A stretch of 64,000 nt of DNA from Bryum argenteum (lineage: Eukaryota > Streptophyta > Bryopsida > Bryales > Bryaceae). The stretch lies in NCBI GenBank assembly GCA_037043015.1, contig CM073324.1, positions 14,405,013 through 14,469,012 on the forward strand, written 5' to 3'. Numbering within the stretch: the first letter of the stretch is position 1; each line of letters begins with the position of its first letter. Below, one piece after another: positions 12,106-24,380 of this stretch. The position numbers and the translations under genes were made by a program. The notes under the pieces are model-generated. The model did not search any database. It worked only from the letters and a program-made list of their open reading frames with translations, and had not been told where the DNA came from.

Positions 12106-14337
12106 CACTACTGCATATTTAAGGTTTTGCGACAATGGGAGCTATATTGACTATGACTAAATAGCGTCATATATGTCCATAGCCACTAAGAGTAAATGAG
12201 TAAATTCCAAACATTTCTCAAGCTAAGCAACGTCTTGAAACTTGCTCCAACAACGTTGTTTTCAGCGAATTGAGCAGAATTTACCATTTTCATTTGCAAT
12301 GTCCCTTGCTTAATGGATTTGACTTTAGAATGTTGTTGGGGTAAGTACAAAGACATTGCTTTGTTAGAACAACAATTCTATAAACAAAGTTGCAAACTCC
12401 TCTCCCTTATATTAGTGAAACCTAGAGCAATCTTAAACAAATAAATTTGTATGTTCAAGAAAATCCATTAATACGTGTCAACTTTGAAATTTTGCACAAG
12501 TTACTGTGACCATATTGACATGATTAATCTAAATGTAGGAACTATGTTTTTTGTAACCAAGCTAATAATCCACGCTACCTTCTAAACTTTAAATGAAAAA
12601 TTACTCCTTTATAATATATAGAGTAGGATAGGAGTATATATATGAACGTATTGACCTTGTGTAAATTCAAGCAAATCATTTGGCCTCTCAATTTAAAATA
12701 CTATAATGAGCTATTTCAACATATCCAATAATGCACTATAAGTTCCTTCTACCTCTCAATTTGACTAAATGATATGAAATATTTGGAAATCTTTAAGAAT
12801 TTTTACGGTTTATTTGCAACTTTTGAATGGTTTAATGCAATATGTAGACGTTTTGTTGCCACATAAGCATACTTATTTGCAACATGTGTAGTACTTGTGC
12901 ACAAGTGTGTGTTGATTGCTTGAAACATTTGCACGTTCTTGTCCAGGAGGTTCTTGAAGTTGCTTTGCCACATCGCCATCATAAGCACTCAAAACGCTCC
13001 AACAAACCTGAGTACCCTACCTCACTTAAGACGGTTGCAATTAGACTTTGACAAATAGTGCAAAGATGAGAGAGATGAAGTTTGTGGGCTCCTCATATCT
13101 TCCCCCTAATCTCAAGTAGTCACAATCAAAAAGAGTGTGCATGGAACAACTGACTCAGTACTTGGCATATTCTTTAGTTTGTTGCAGAAGAAAATTTGTT
13201 GTGGTACCTAAACCATGGGATCCCCATGTAGTGCAAAACGAATAGTGTAAAAGTGGGCATTATTCTCCTCAACCTAACTATGATAACAAGATCAACAACA
13301 TAAACTTGAAAATGTGAAACGTGGGAAATGTGGGGAACGTGGGAAACATGGGAAACGTGGGGAACGTGGGAAACATGGGAAACGTGGGGAACGCGGGGAA
13401 TGTGGGGAACGTGGGAAACGTGGGGAACGTGGGAAATGTGGGGAACGTGGGAAACGTGGGAAACATGGAGAACGTGGGAAACATGGGAAATGTGGGGAAC
13501 GTGGGAAATGTGGGGAACGTGGGAAACGTGGGAAATGTGGGGAACGTGGGAAACGTGGGAAACATGGGAAACATGGAGAACGTGGGGAACGTGGGAAAAA
13601 TGTGAAACGTGGGGAACGTGGGAAAGATGTGAAACGTAGGGAACGTGGGAAAGATGTGAAACGTGGGGAACGTGGGAAACGTGGGAAAGAGGCTTTGGAC
13701 GGTAGTTTGACATCAAAAAGTAGCTAGCTTCGATTGCTATGACCACATGCGAGGGTACAATGGAAATTTTGGAAGAAAGAACATAGGCATTTGTGGCACT
13801 AGGTGCTTTACGATTTAGGTTTTAGAGGTATAAAAGGCATTTGATGAGATCCATCACTTTCTAAACTTCATCTTGAATCTTGAAAGAAAATTAAAGGTTT
13901 AAGAACTCATTGGCAAATTCAAGGACTTAATTTGTAGGAAAAACAAGAAAAATATATTACCAAAAAAACAAAAAGAACAAAAAAACAACAAACATGCATG
14001 TATTTACTATTTTTGCACAAAGTCACGTGGATGCAAGTATTATTCATATATACTTGCAAGTTTGTCTAAACATAGGTAAAGATTTAAATTAACCTATAAT
14101 ATGTAATAATTTATTATTTATAGTAATTTACAACAGATTAACTTATAATGGCTAGTATATATTTTCATAAATGGTATGTTTTTATTATGACCATATCAAC
14201 CATGGTGACTTAGTATTTTCCGAATGTATAACATGACTTTCAATCATTTATTCTCAATCGTTCCAGACATATATAACGTTATTAAGTCATAGTTAATATG
14301 AATCCCATAATCATAAAACCTTAAATCTGTAGTAGTG
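12106..14337. mobile_element. Non-autonomous CACTA-type element, 2.2 kb
   Basis: Inverted repeats of about 75 bp, roughly 80% alike, start CACTACTGCA on the left and CACTACTACA on the right (reverse complement). They share TTTAAGGTTTT, ACTATGACT and ATATATGTC. The 3-bp flank AAT is present on both sides (12103-12105, 14338-14340), as expected for CACTA/EnSpm. No transposase frame. A 9-bp minisatellite occupies 13313-13690. Partial copies lie at 22.1 and 29.2 kb. Confidence 0.82.
13313..13690. repeat. 9-bp minisatellite, units like GTGGGAAAC and GTGGGGAAC
   Basis: About 42 units of 9 bp with variants (AACGTGGGG, AACATGGGA, AATGTGGGG). Because the unit is a multiple of three, all six frames stay open and give artificial peptides (GNV, GERGKR, HVSHVP). 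It is not a gene. Confidence 0.95.
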
Positions 14338-14340
14338 AAT

Positions 14341-16110
14341 ATATACTTTGTGTACCTCTATTTTAAGGTATAAATACACTAATATGTGACTTTGTCCATA
14401 TATGACAAGATATAGCTCACAAAATAATAGGAAAAAAAGTGAAACATTGTTTGGGAAACAAGTTTATCCCCTAAACTTCCTTGGTGTTTTTTGGGAGCTT
14501 GAAATCTCAAGATTGTGAATTCCTACCTCTAGTACTTGCAGAGGTGTGAACGAAACTTTTTTCCTTCTTCTGAACTTCCAAGTCTAAGATCCTGTTATAA
14601 GATCATATCTAGTACTCCTTTAAAAATTGACACTTGGATGTTTACCATTTGAGAAATCGTAACATCCAAAGTTCATCTCCCAAGTTTTTTTGGGCATTGT
14701 GAAGATTGTTTCTGAAATTTTTGGAGGTTGCCCTCGTAAATTTAGAAAGTGATTTGAGTCACTTTGGAATTTGAGTTGTGATTTCATAATGAACATATTT
14801 TTTGAAATAATAAAATAAAAGCACCTTCTTAAGCTGCCCCATCTCAGCTTGCAACCCAAGAAATATCCTAAAGGACTCAAAAACTAAAATTTGAGATTTT
14901 TTACCACATACACTTTGCATAATAAGGAACACCCAGTATAAAATCTAGGCAAAAATATTACTTTTAATCCCTTCATCTAGACTACTCAAAATTGCGAAAA
15001 CCCATTTCCAACTTCAAGGAAGATAAGGTTTTATAGTACTGCAAAACACACAAATCGAGGGGTCTCAAAGTTTGTCACTACTACCACAAGGTTTTTACAG
15101 TAAGCTAAATCATAAAGATCCATGATACTAAATTCTCTAAATCATCAAACATAACCTTCTTCTACTTCATACGCCAAAAAACTCAATTGAAGCATTATTT
15201 AGAGGATTCAACCATAGGATCTTGAAGTTAACTTGACATATCAACAGATATGTCAAATTTGAACCATCAAATTTTCTCCATTTCTAAGATTATAATGGTC
15301 AAAGCTGGCTGAAATTTTTTCCCCAAAAAGCCATTCCGACTTTCTTGGATCTTTAGACGTTGAACTATTTCTTGTGCTAAGTGTGTCCGAGTGATTGCAT
15401 TCTTTCTTACACTAAAATTGGGATTTCATCACGTGATGTAATTAGTATGACTTGTGGGTCGTCCTGTTAATCCACTTGTTTGTACGAACAATTTGGATGT
15501 TCGATTTTGTCATGGCTAAAGTCCATGACTAATTGGTTCCACACTCTTTTGCCGGTGTTAAGGTTTCCGATGCATTGTCTTCGGAGACCCACTGGTTCGT
15601 GGATGGGAAATTTTGAGTGTTGAGAGATTCAAAGACGGAGCTCGTGTGTGAAAAAGTACCCATACGGGCCAATATTTAGGTATTTTTACCTACACATCAC
15701 CCCACATGGGTTCTTTTCAAAAATAGGTGACTATATGATATGGTTCATGTTCATGCGTACCATGAGCAACTAAGGCCTTTCGGGGTCTGGTCCAAAGTGC
15801 AACCAAGAAACAACAATGATGATGATGGATATGAACAAAACAAATTCAAAATGGAATTCGAAATACGAAACAAAAATAAGTCATGCGAGGATGCAGCTTT
15901 GACAAAAAAAATAATCAAGAACTTGATTTGATGCATCCATGCATGCCTAGGCTTTTCGAAAAGCTGTTGGTGGCATGTCGGCCCTAGCAAACATGCATGA
16001 ATCCTTTGCACCATCTTTCCATGACCAAAACTAGCAACAAAAAGCATGCACTCATATATTCATCCTCCGTAGCAGTTCCCTGTTGGATTGTTGTTGTGGA
16101 ATTCATGTAA
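14341..16110. other. Intergenic AT-rich DNA between the CACTA element and the F-box gene
   Basis: No feature I can support. Frames of 60-100 codons overlap on both strands and look random. Confidence 0.4.
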
Positions 16111-16111
16111 G

Positions 16112-16464
16112 TTCAATGTAGCCCAAGGAAGCCCAAGGGGCTTTTTTCCAACAGAATCTGCTCAACTTTCACTTATATTTATGCTTTGATGTCAAATTGG
16201 TCTCAACTTTCACTTATATTTATGCTTTGATGTCAAATTGGTCACCTTCTTATGATGCATTCAAAAAGTGAAATTTTACGATTCAAATCACAATCTGTAC
16301 GAGTGATTTTGTGTTGGGATTGAACATGACCTTGTAGGAGGTTGGAAGCTCACCATTGATTGGTTCATTCATGATGCCCAAGTTCAAAAAGTGCACTATT
16401 CATGATGCCCAAGTCCAAAAGGTGTTGTGATCTGCCCGTTTCAGACCCCATGGGCGTATAAGGG
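16112..16464. mobile_element. Family-1 MITE, reverse orientation, with internal 41-bp duplication
   Basis: Reverse-complement copy ending GGGCGTATAAGGG before TTAA (16465-16468), just 3' of the F-box gene's stop. The left end is degenerate. A 41-bp segment is tandemly duplicated at 16161-16243, and about 60 bp of the consensus are missing. Confidence 0.8.
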
Positions 16465-16613
16465 TTAATATATCACAGTTTCGTTACATGATACAACCAA
16501 TGATATCTCGCATGAATGAGAGAATCCTCACACGCAGTTGCTATTGAAAAGATAGCATGATTATAACGAAGAAAACCATCACTCGTAGTATTAGAGAAGC
16601 AGCAGTAGTTGAA

Positions 16614-19600
16614 TCAATAAGGCTTGTTCATCCAACGCAGTCTGGTTCCGCGCGCTTCAAGTTTCGCTATCACCTCAGCAGGTAAAACAATGCGCAACAT
16701 TGTGAGAAGCTTCACTTTCTTCAAGCTTCCGCATGCAAGAAGAGCCCTGGCATAGCAATCCACCGACACATTCATGCGCACCAGCTTCATGTCCTGGATA
16801 CACGGCATGCTTGCCACTGCCATCATCCCCGAGTCCGTCACGTCTGTATACGAAATATTGATCTGGCTCACACATACCCCACATTAGACATCATCCCCAC
16901 ATGCTACTCGGGGGAAACTTTGATGACAGGGTTTCTTTGGTGTGAGGAATGTAGGGGTACCTGGCGGAGGTTTCGGCATCCTAGTGCGAGGGCATGAATG
17001 CCCGGATCTGCAACAAAGCTGCATCGCTTGACGTCCAACTCTCGCAGATTTTTGCAAGAGGCGGCGATGTAGGACAATCCTTTCGATGTCACCTGCCTGC
17101 ACGCTCGCAACTCGAGCTGCAGAAGATCTCGTAACGATGCTAGCGAGTGCAAGCTTGCGTCTGTTATCGACTCACAGTAGGAGAGGTTGATCACCTTTAA
17201 ACGCACACATCCGCTTGCTATTGCTGCTACTCCTTCATCGCCGATCCCTACTGACCTGCACATACCATCATACTCTGAGGAACCAAGCAAAACTACCCTA
17301 ACGATTCAGACGAATTCAAGGAGGTCATTCTTGATTCTTAACTCACTACAAAATCTCAAACAAACAGTTCGACTGAATATGGAAAAATATTGGATTGACT
17401 AGCCCGAGAACTACCTACTCAACCTAGAGTTGTGTTCTAGTCATGGGCAGTTTTGTTCAAATGACATTAAGTTAAAGTGCCGCATTGACATACAGAAACT
17501 GCCAATCGTCACACAGTATCATATTTGGTTATGCTTACCTCTGATAGCAGCATTAGAGAACAATCTGTAATATGACCATCCCTGTGACTTCGTCTCTCTC
17601 TTTTCACTAAAATACAAACCCCCGAAAAGCGTCATTTTTGAGGAATACTGCCGTTTATTTTTTAAGGTTGGTTATATATGTCCAATTTAGAACTGGTATA
17701 AGTTTTTTCCGATTTGCAGATTGTGATTAGGAACCACATAAGATAAGCTATCTTTTGTTTCGTTGACATAGCGATTCTTCTGGTTCAAAAGAAGAATTGT
17801 CCTTGAGAGATGAGAAAATGCATGCTGGTAGGAACAAAGCACTAAGGTGGAATGTGGGGTGATGATGCATAGTGCTTCTTCTAACCTGTAACAGTCAAAT
17901 TCGTGCAGGTTCTTGCAAGTGGCACCAATATGCACCAGCCCCGCATTCGTGATATTCATGCAATACCCCACCTTCAAGAGCCTCAACTCTGTACACTGCG
18001 CAATTGACTTCAACCCTGCCAGTTCCAAACATCAGATTACAAAAACCATGCTCAGTAATCTCCTAAATGGGGATAGTGGGGTTTAGGGTTTATCCCCATT
18101 TTAAACTTTCACATATAGGGCTACTATGACAGCATGATTCAGGAGTCTTACCATCATCGTTTAACTTGCAGTCGGTGAGATCAAGCTCCTCCAAAGCATG
18201 ACAATACTTTCCGATAAGCATGAGGCCGTCGGGAGTGACCAAGAGGCAATTTTCCATTTTCAAGCTGAGCAGGCCGCGGCAATTGGTAGCGACGGCCTCC
18301 AAAGCAACGTCGGTGATGTCGCGGCAACAGGTGAGGTCGAGTTTCTGTAGACCAGTGCGAGCTGCGACGACGCCGACGATGCCGATGTCAGTGACGCCCT
18401 GACATTTGCTCAAACTCAGTTCTTTTAGCTGCTCGCATCCCCTGCCGATTAGACTGAGATCGGCTTCCCCCATTGTGCACCCGTCCAGCATCACCCCCTG
18501 GAGCATCTTCAGTTTCTGGAGAGAATTGAATAGCACGCTGTTTATCTGCCATGCCAATCACACTCAGGCCAATCCATTGCAACATATGTTTCCCTTCACC
18601 CGAAAGTGACAAAACCCTATCCTCTCCACGATCGGAGACTTCTTGTGTTTAAATTTTCTGGTAAAACCCTAAACCCTAAACCCTAAACCCCAAACCCTTC
18701 TTGAGTTTAACCTTCAAGAAGAGCGAGCCTCGGAGAGACTCATTCTTCTTTCTTCCGACAATTTCGCCAATATTGTAGTTGCTGCGAGCGTTAAGGGTTC
18801 CCTATTTCTAAAAAATTGCATCGATGTTCACCATTGATCTATCATGCACAGAATGAATGTATTGTGCATCGAAAGGTATGCGTGTGGAGAATGGGAGTTT
18901 GGGGATTGAGGTACCATCTTGCAGTAGGAGAGATTGAGTTGTTCAAGCTGCACTGAGGTATCTGTCAAAGCCACGATACCATGGCTACTCACATTCGAGC
19001 ATTTCGCCACATCCAACTTCTGCAATCAATCAAGCGTATACCACACCCCACAACCGTCAGATGCCACAGCAACACGAACACTCGGTTGCTTGAAAGCTTG
19101 TCAATGGCATCAACCTTTCACCGCAATATGATGGTGTAGTAACCTAAATTACTATCATTCAGTAAATGCTGCGTAGTTCACATTCTGAGATACTGATATG
19201 TTCGTTGCACTCTTAACAGATAGTGCATGCTCTTAAGAGTGAATGCTGGCTTTAATTTAGATGAGCAGATTGCCGCACCTGTAACGTCGTGCATCCGTTC
19301 GTCAGACGAGTGAGGCCCTTGTCAGTTACATTGTTGCAAGATATGAGAGACAAACACTCGAGGTTCTTCAAGAGGGCAAGGAAGCTCAGCCCTTTGTCCG
19401 AAACCTGAACTCACAATAGCATAGAAAGAGATGGTTCATATAAACCCTAGCTAGAAATAGAATCTCCATGAAGTAATTTTCTAAGCACTGTTTGAGCATT
19501 TAAGAAATGGATCAAAAGCCTCTTTCCATCAAACATGAACAAAGCTTTCTATGCAGGAGTGCAGAGAATTGAAGGATACTTCTGAATTTTAGATCTTCGT

Positions 19601-20298
19601 CAAAACTGCTGGAGAGTTGAGGGTAAAAGTTAGCTCAAAATGTGGATATGGAGGATGATGTTCACCTCGGTGAAGGAGAGCTCAATGTTGCGAAGCTGCC
19701 GGCATCCAGTGGCAACATTCAGGATACCGACATCGCCGATACCAGAACAGAACTTCAAGCCCAGAGTTTGGAGCTCGTTACAACGGCGGAGAGCAGAGAG
19801 TCCAGCATCAGTGACATTACGGCATTGAGTGAGCTTGAGCTTCTGCAAATGCTGAAGCGCACTGAGAGCAACGACCTCCTCATCACCCACTTGCGTGCAA
19901 AACGAGAGATCCACTTCTTGCAAGCCAGTGCAGCTCTGGACGAGGCTACGCACGCCGACAGCTCCAAAACCCTTGGTCCTCATAAGCTTGATGGACAGGA
20001 GGCGCCGGGCGCTCGATAATTGCGCCACGGTCGCCAGGCAGGAATCCTTCACTTCCACGCACGACGACAAGTCCAAATGCTCAATGTGATGGTGCCGTCG
20101 CAACACAGGCTCCAAGATCTCCTGGCGCATCAAATGCATGTACTTTCTTGTCATCGCTTCCAGCGCCCGAAATTTCTTGCACACCGCGCACCATGCTTGC
20201 CTGTCCCACCTGTCCGATAGCTTCTCCAGGACCGCGAGCAAAGTCTCGTCCGCTAGCATCCAGATCAGAGGCTCCTCGCGCTCCTGCTCCTTCGCCAT
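16614..20298 (-). CDS. FBL3: F-box/LRR-repeat protein, FBL3 type
   Basis: Likely the substrate receptor of an SCF ubiquitin ligase: the F-box binds SKP1 and the leucine-rich repeats bind a target (family knowledge; target unknown). Seven exons, read 5' to 3' on minus: 20298-19666, 19404-19279, 19019-18915, 18545-18152, 18015-17886, 17255-16961, 16862-16614. All introns are GT-AG and phases agree, giving 643 residues, close to the usual 650-665. The F-box lies at about residues 11-50 (LADETLLAVLEKL, then WCAVCKKFRAL). Cysteine-containing LRRs (for example LDLTCCRDITDVAL, LREFD-like blocks, VINLSYCESITD) fill about 65-580. The C-terminus LEARGTRLRW matches the end of FBL3. The start is the ATG at 20298; the open frame runs upstream only to a GTG. 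A telomere-like repeat lies in intron 3. Confidence 0.93.
18664..18697. repeat. Interstitial telomere-type repeat in F-box intron 3
   Basis: The plus strand shows AAACCCT three times followed by AAACCCC and AAACCC, inside intron 3 (18546-18914). Plant telomeres use this 7-mer and short copies (telo-boxes) also occur in plant regulatory regions. Here it could be regulatory or a relic of telomeric DNA insertion. Confidence 0.85.
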
Positions 20299-20438
20299 AG
20301 CCGCTAGATAAACCCCGATCTCTGATCTTCCCGAAGCTCCCACCTTTGGCTCTCAATTAGTGCAACTAGCATATGTGGGTGCTCCGGAAACCATTTCAGA
20401 TGCTTTGATCAGGTTCGAGTGTGAGTTCTAGAGCTAAC

Positions 20439-20636
20439 TTATGCGGCTATGGAGTGTGTACTGTATGTGCAATTTGAGAGCGAGGTTAGAGTCTGTGAGC
20501 AGTGTAGGTTCTTTGAGGAGGCATTGCCATTGAAGGCAGGGAACAGGACTACTTGGCCCGGCAGTGCCTGGGCCAGAGCAATTGGTGTAGGTCGGTAACG
20601 AATTGAGCTGCTCCATCTCCGGAGGAATTCAGCCAT
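20439..20636 (-). CDS. Possible 65-codon upstream ORF or small basic protein
   Basis: An ATG-started frame lies upstream of the F-box gene on the same strand and ends 141 nt before that gene's ATG. The peptide starts MAEFLRRWSSSIRYRP. After residue 3 it has no acidic residue and is rich in Arg, Ser, Thr and Asn, which resembles a mitochondrial presequence. It may be an upstream ORF in the F-box 5' leader, a separate small exon, or chance. No family is recognised. Confidence 0.25.
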   Translation of the reverse strand: MAEFLRRWSSSIRYRPTPIALAQALPGQVVLFPAFNGNASSKNLHCSQTLTSLSNCTYSTHSIAA

Positions 20637-20734
20637 CGCCGAAAACGAGGGAATCAAGTTTTGGGTTCAGACTGGAGCGATCAGAAACTCAAAGGAGCTT
20701 GTGTAGGAAGAAGAAGAACTCTAGACCTATTTAA

Positions 20735-20958
20735 CCCTTAAAAGTCCCTTGGGATAGTATGTATGCTGTCGTATAATTAGGATTTGATACCAACAAGAAA
20801 CTCTAAACTGGAATCGTAATAGCTCACTAGAATCGCATTAATTCAAATGTCAACTTCTTCTTTGAACACAAACCCATTAAAGGTGTGCATTCACTCCAAA
20901 TACAACCAAAATACACCGCATTCTATTGGTCGCCACGGCACGCTCAGACCTTTAGGGG
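20735..20958. mobile_element. 224-bp TTAA element, family 5
   Basis: The left end CCCTTAAAAGTCCC follows TTAA (20731-20734). The right end, as reverse complement CCCCTAAAGGTCTGAG, precedes TTAA (20959-20962). It lies about 440 bp upstream of the F-box start codon, in the likely promoter. Confidence 0.7.
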
Positions 20959-21129
20959 TTAAGAGGGCCGTTGTGATTTAGAGTGTTTGTTTTACAAATT
21001 TTAGGGTGGGATATATAATTGAGCCAATTTGAATTTAGGGATTCTGTTGGCTTTCTCAATGCAATCAATCATATCTAATTTGGAGTGTTAGGTTTTTTGT
21101 AAATGTTGGACTTATGCTCTATGTGTTAA

Positions 21130-21363
21130 CCCTTGATTGACATCATTGTTTTGAGAAAAATGTGACCGCAGTGTCCTTTGACCATATTTTAGCATAGATA
21201 GTTAAATAAATTCGAAAATCCAAAATGGTGAGTGTCGTGCTGACTTGATTCTATAAATATTATTTTAAAAAACGACCACATCGGGTAAAATCTTCCACCG
21301 TTAAGATTAAGGAAGTTCTTGTTCAGATCGAGGACCAATTTGGTCCCCTCTGTCAATAAAGGG
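21130..21363. mobile_element. 234-bp TTAA element, family 3
   Basis: TIR CCCTTKATTGACA (13 bp, one difference) at both ends, with TTAA on both sides (21126-21129, 21364-21367). No coding capacity. Confidence 0.78.
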
Positions 21364-22086
21364 TTAATACTTTCATCTACATTGTTGCACATGTCCTTCT
21401 CTTGATTGTTGTTGATATATTTTCCCCATGGGCTTGAATGCATGGTCCTTGTCTATCTTTATCTAGAAACAAATTTTTCTTCAAAGTGTCGTGAATGTAA
21501 ATGATGGTACGATATATAGATCTTAAGTGTACAAACTTCTAGTCACTTGTTTGAGATGATGTTTATCAAATTCGATTGTGAGATTGAGATGTATTATGTA
21601 CACAAAATAGATTAAGGAGTTTTATCATTTGACTTTGGAGTTGAAATGATACCAAAATACCAATTGCAATACAAAATTTGCCATTAATATGTTGTTCACC
21701 TTCATCTCAAAATCACACTTGTACAAATATAATTGTAAAAAGAGAACTTTTGCTTAAATAATAGCCTTGCAACACTGAAAATTGCCTCAACCTTTACAAA
21801 GTGAAAGTAGTCCATTTTTTATATGATATAATTTTAGTTGTACGAAATAGGTCATTTGTTGACATACAATTTTTCCAAGTGAATTTTGAGTTCTTGATTG
21901 TATAATTGCCTCTATAGCGTACAAACTATATCACTTGTTGTGATTGTACCAACCTAGTGTGATTTTTATACAAAGAAAATGACTTTCTTAAAATGGAACC
22001 ATTTATCTATAGTAAGTTCACGTTTCTCGTAAATATATTTTTTCCTTGTACAAATAAAATACTTCATTTTTCATGATTCTATGTAC

Positions 22087-22615
22087 ACTACTAGAACTTG
22101 GAGAGGGTGTAATTATTTTTTGGTGAAAATTTCTCAAGCTAAGCAACGTCTTGAAACTTGCTCCAACAACGTTTTCAACAAATTAAGAAAAAATTACCAT
22201 TTTCATTTGTAGTGACCCTAGCTTAATAGATTTCACGTTAAAATGTTGTTGTGGAAGTACAAAGACATTGCTTTGCTAGAGCAACAATTCTGTAAAATGT
22301 TGCAAAGATTACGATGCAAAGTCCTCTCCCCTATAATAGTAGAACTTAGAGAAATCTTAAAAAAATAAATTTTTATGGTAAAGAAAATCCATTAATACCT
22401 GTTAACTTTGAAATTTTGCACCACATCAAGTTACAATCACCATATTGACATGATTAATTCTTAATGTAGGAACTACGTTTTTGTAGCCAAGCTAATAATC
22501 CACGTTACAATTTAAACTTTAAATCAAAATTACTCTTTTATTATATACAGTAGGGTAGGTATATTTATGAACTTATTAACCTAGTGTACATTTAAGCAAA
22601 TCAATTAGATCTCAA
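22087..22615. mobile_element. Truncated copy of the CACTA-type element (left part)
   Basis: Starts CACTACTAGAACTTGG and then follows 12.21-12.67 kb closely (tttctcaagctaagcaacg, attaatac, aactacgtttttgtag). Similarity ends near 22.6 kb, and about 65 bp of the subterminal region are missing. Confidence 0.7.
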
Positions 22616-22733
22616 ATATCCAAACTATTGATCAACATCAAACCTTGACCTTTAATTTGATGACATTATTTTTGGATACACATCTCATTTATTAATTAAA
22701 TATTAAAATGCATTAGTATTCTATAAAATTATA

Positions 22734-22835
22734 CTCCCTCCGTCCCATTATAGTTGTCGAATGAGTTCTCTCAAATCTACCTTGAGAGGTAGATATGAGA
22801 GAACCTACTGGACAATAATAATGGGACAAAGGGAG
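22734..22835. mobile_element. Stowaway-type MITE, 102 bp
   Basis: Starts CTCCCTCCGTCCCATTAT and ends with the inverted ATAATGGGACAAAGGGAG, flanked by TA on each side. These are the classic plant Stowaway (Tc1/mariner) ends. The whole element can fold into one hairpin. Confidence 0.92.
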
Positions 22836-23056
22836 TATTAAATTAAATTTGAAAAATTGTGTTGAGTGGCAAGAACTTTGAAGAGATTTCTTTTGTGATG
22901 TTTACTTAAGATGGAGCTTATTACTTGCATATCTCACAATCAAGAATTTGTGTCTTCCGATGAAGTTGTTGAATAAACCATCTTCTAAGACATGACTGGT
23001 CACGTGTGCAATGGCAACCTTGTTGCATTATTAGGTTTTCTCCTCTCCAAAACAAA

Positions 23057-23347
23057 TTATGTTGCAACAAGTACACTCAAGCACAAATATGGATTATCCT
23101 TAATAGATATTTGATCATTATGAGGCTGGAGATTGCCTTTAAATAAGTTGTAGCTTGATTGTTGTTGATGATGTCTGCAACTCTGAGGATTAGAGAGAAC
23201 AAGTTCAAGGGTTGTGATTGTTTCTCTGTCTTCGTCATTGCCTATAAACATAGGATTCTCCGAGGTCTTGTGCATCTCTACTCGCAGGAGCTCCTTGGTG
23301 CATGTAATCTCATTCATCATAGACTCATGATTTGGCTCTAGCTCCAT
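23057..23347 (-). pseudogene. Truncated paralogue, member B of the same family
   Basis: The frame from ATG 23347 starts MELEPNHESMMNE and shares the order of blocks with member A: KxSENPM/TSKNPT, ETITT, NPQSCRHHQQQSSYN against HPQICRYNRQQSSSY, and LQPHNDQIS against LLPHNDIIS. After that it shifts frame relative to member A and stops, losing the CPC..C region. The flanking DNA up to about 22.9 kb stays similar. A duplication followed by decay is the simplest reading. Confidence 0.5.
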
Positions 23348-23999
23348 ATTTTACTTATAGGGGTGTGTAGAAATGAAATCCACATCAACCTCTATCAATC
23401 ATAAGTATTACTTTCATTAATCTCAAGGTACTCTACTCATAATTTGGATTCTTTTTTCCGAGCCTTGCTCTAATTAATGTTTAAAACAAGGTTTTTATAG
23501 TTTATAATCTTTTCTAAATACATTAATTGATTGAAAATTACATTTCAATGACCTCAATACCACACATGGACCAATTTTGTGATCTCAATATTCTTAGAAA
23601 GGTTGAAATCTTAACTTTGCATGAGGATTTCGTTTAATTTTGTAAAACCAAATTCTTACACGCACTTTCTTGGTAATCCAAAAGGACTAGTTCTTAGAGG
23701 CTTTTGAGTAACTTGAAAGGGCTTGGGTGTCTAAAGGTTAATAAAGAATTTTTCTAAATGAAGACTTTGCACAGAAAAAGAGACATTCTTAGACAACAAT
23801 TCTACGAGACAAGTCCTCCGGACACGGACATCGAAAAGGTCACATTAAAATTTGTAAAATGTATAAACCTTATGCATCCAACCTACGTATTAAAAAAAAT
23901 TACAAAGTTGGAGGTTTTTGGTGATGTTGAAATATGGGATATGCAATCAATATGCAAGTTCTTTGCTTCTCAGTTCCCCAAATTGTTTAAGATTTACAG

Positions 24000-24380
24000 C
24001 ATGTCCTCCCTTCCCGTCTTTTTGGTTCCTTGTGTTTTTTAAGATTTGTAGCATGTCCTCAATTCCCTCGTTCCCAATTCCTCTTCCTCTATTATGGTTC
24101 CCCATTCTCCGTTTTTTTCTTATTGGTTCTGTACCTCCAAACTCTCTTTCATGGTTCCCATATTTTGTTCCGAGTTCCTCATCCCCCAACTTCCCTTATT
24201 ATTTTCCATCATTTGTTCCCGATTCCCATCAGTCATTTCTAGTTCTCATTATTTTTCTATAGTTCCCATCCTCCGTTATCAGTTCCTATTCTTTGTTTCT
24301 CGTTCCTATTCCCCTCCAATGTTCCCTTCATCCCCCTTCACTTCTTCTTTGCTCCCATTTTCATGATTCATACTCCTTGT
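24000..24380. repeat. Pyrimidine-rich degenerate tandem region
   Basis: Recurrent GTTCCCATTC and GTTCCTATTC-like units with C and T strongly dominant on the plus strand for about 380 bp. It may be a decayed relative, in reverse orientation, of the GGGAAC minisatellites. Open frames across it are composition artefacts. Confidence 0.6.

Noticed and set aside
13174-13746. Open frames of 90-190 codons on both strands with SHVPHV, GNV, GERGKR or FPT repeats
   Set aside because: They are translations of a 9-bp minisatellite, which keeps all six frames open. No codon structure or start supports a protein.
23918-24366. Overlapping hydrophobic 70-114 codon frames (FPS, SSP and FPY rich)
   Set aside because: They follow from a long pyrimidine-rich tract. 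All three frames are open at once, and hydrophobicity is a composition effect.
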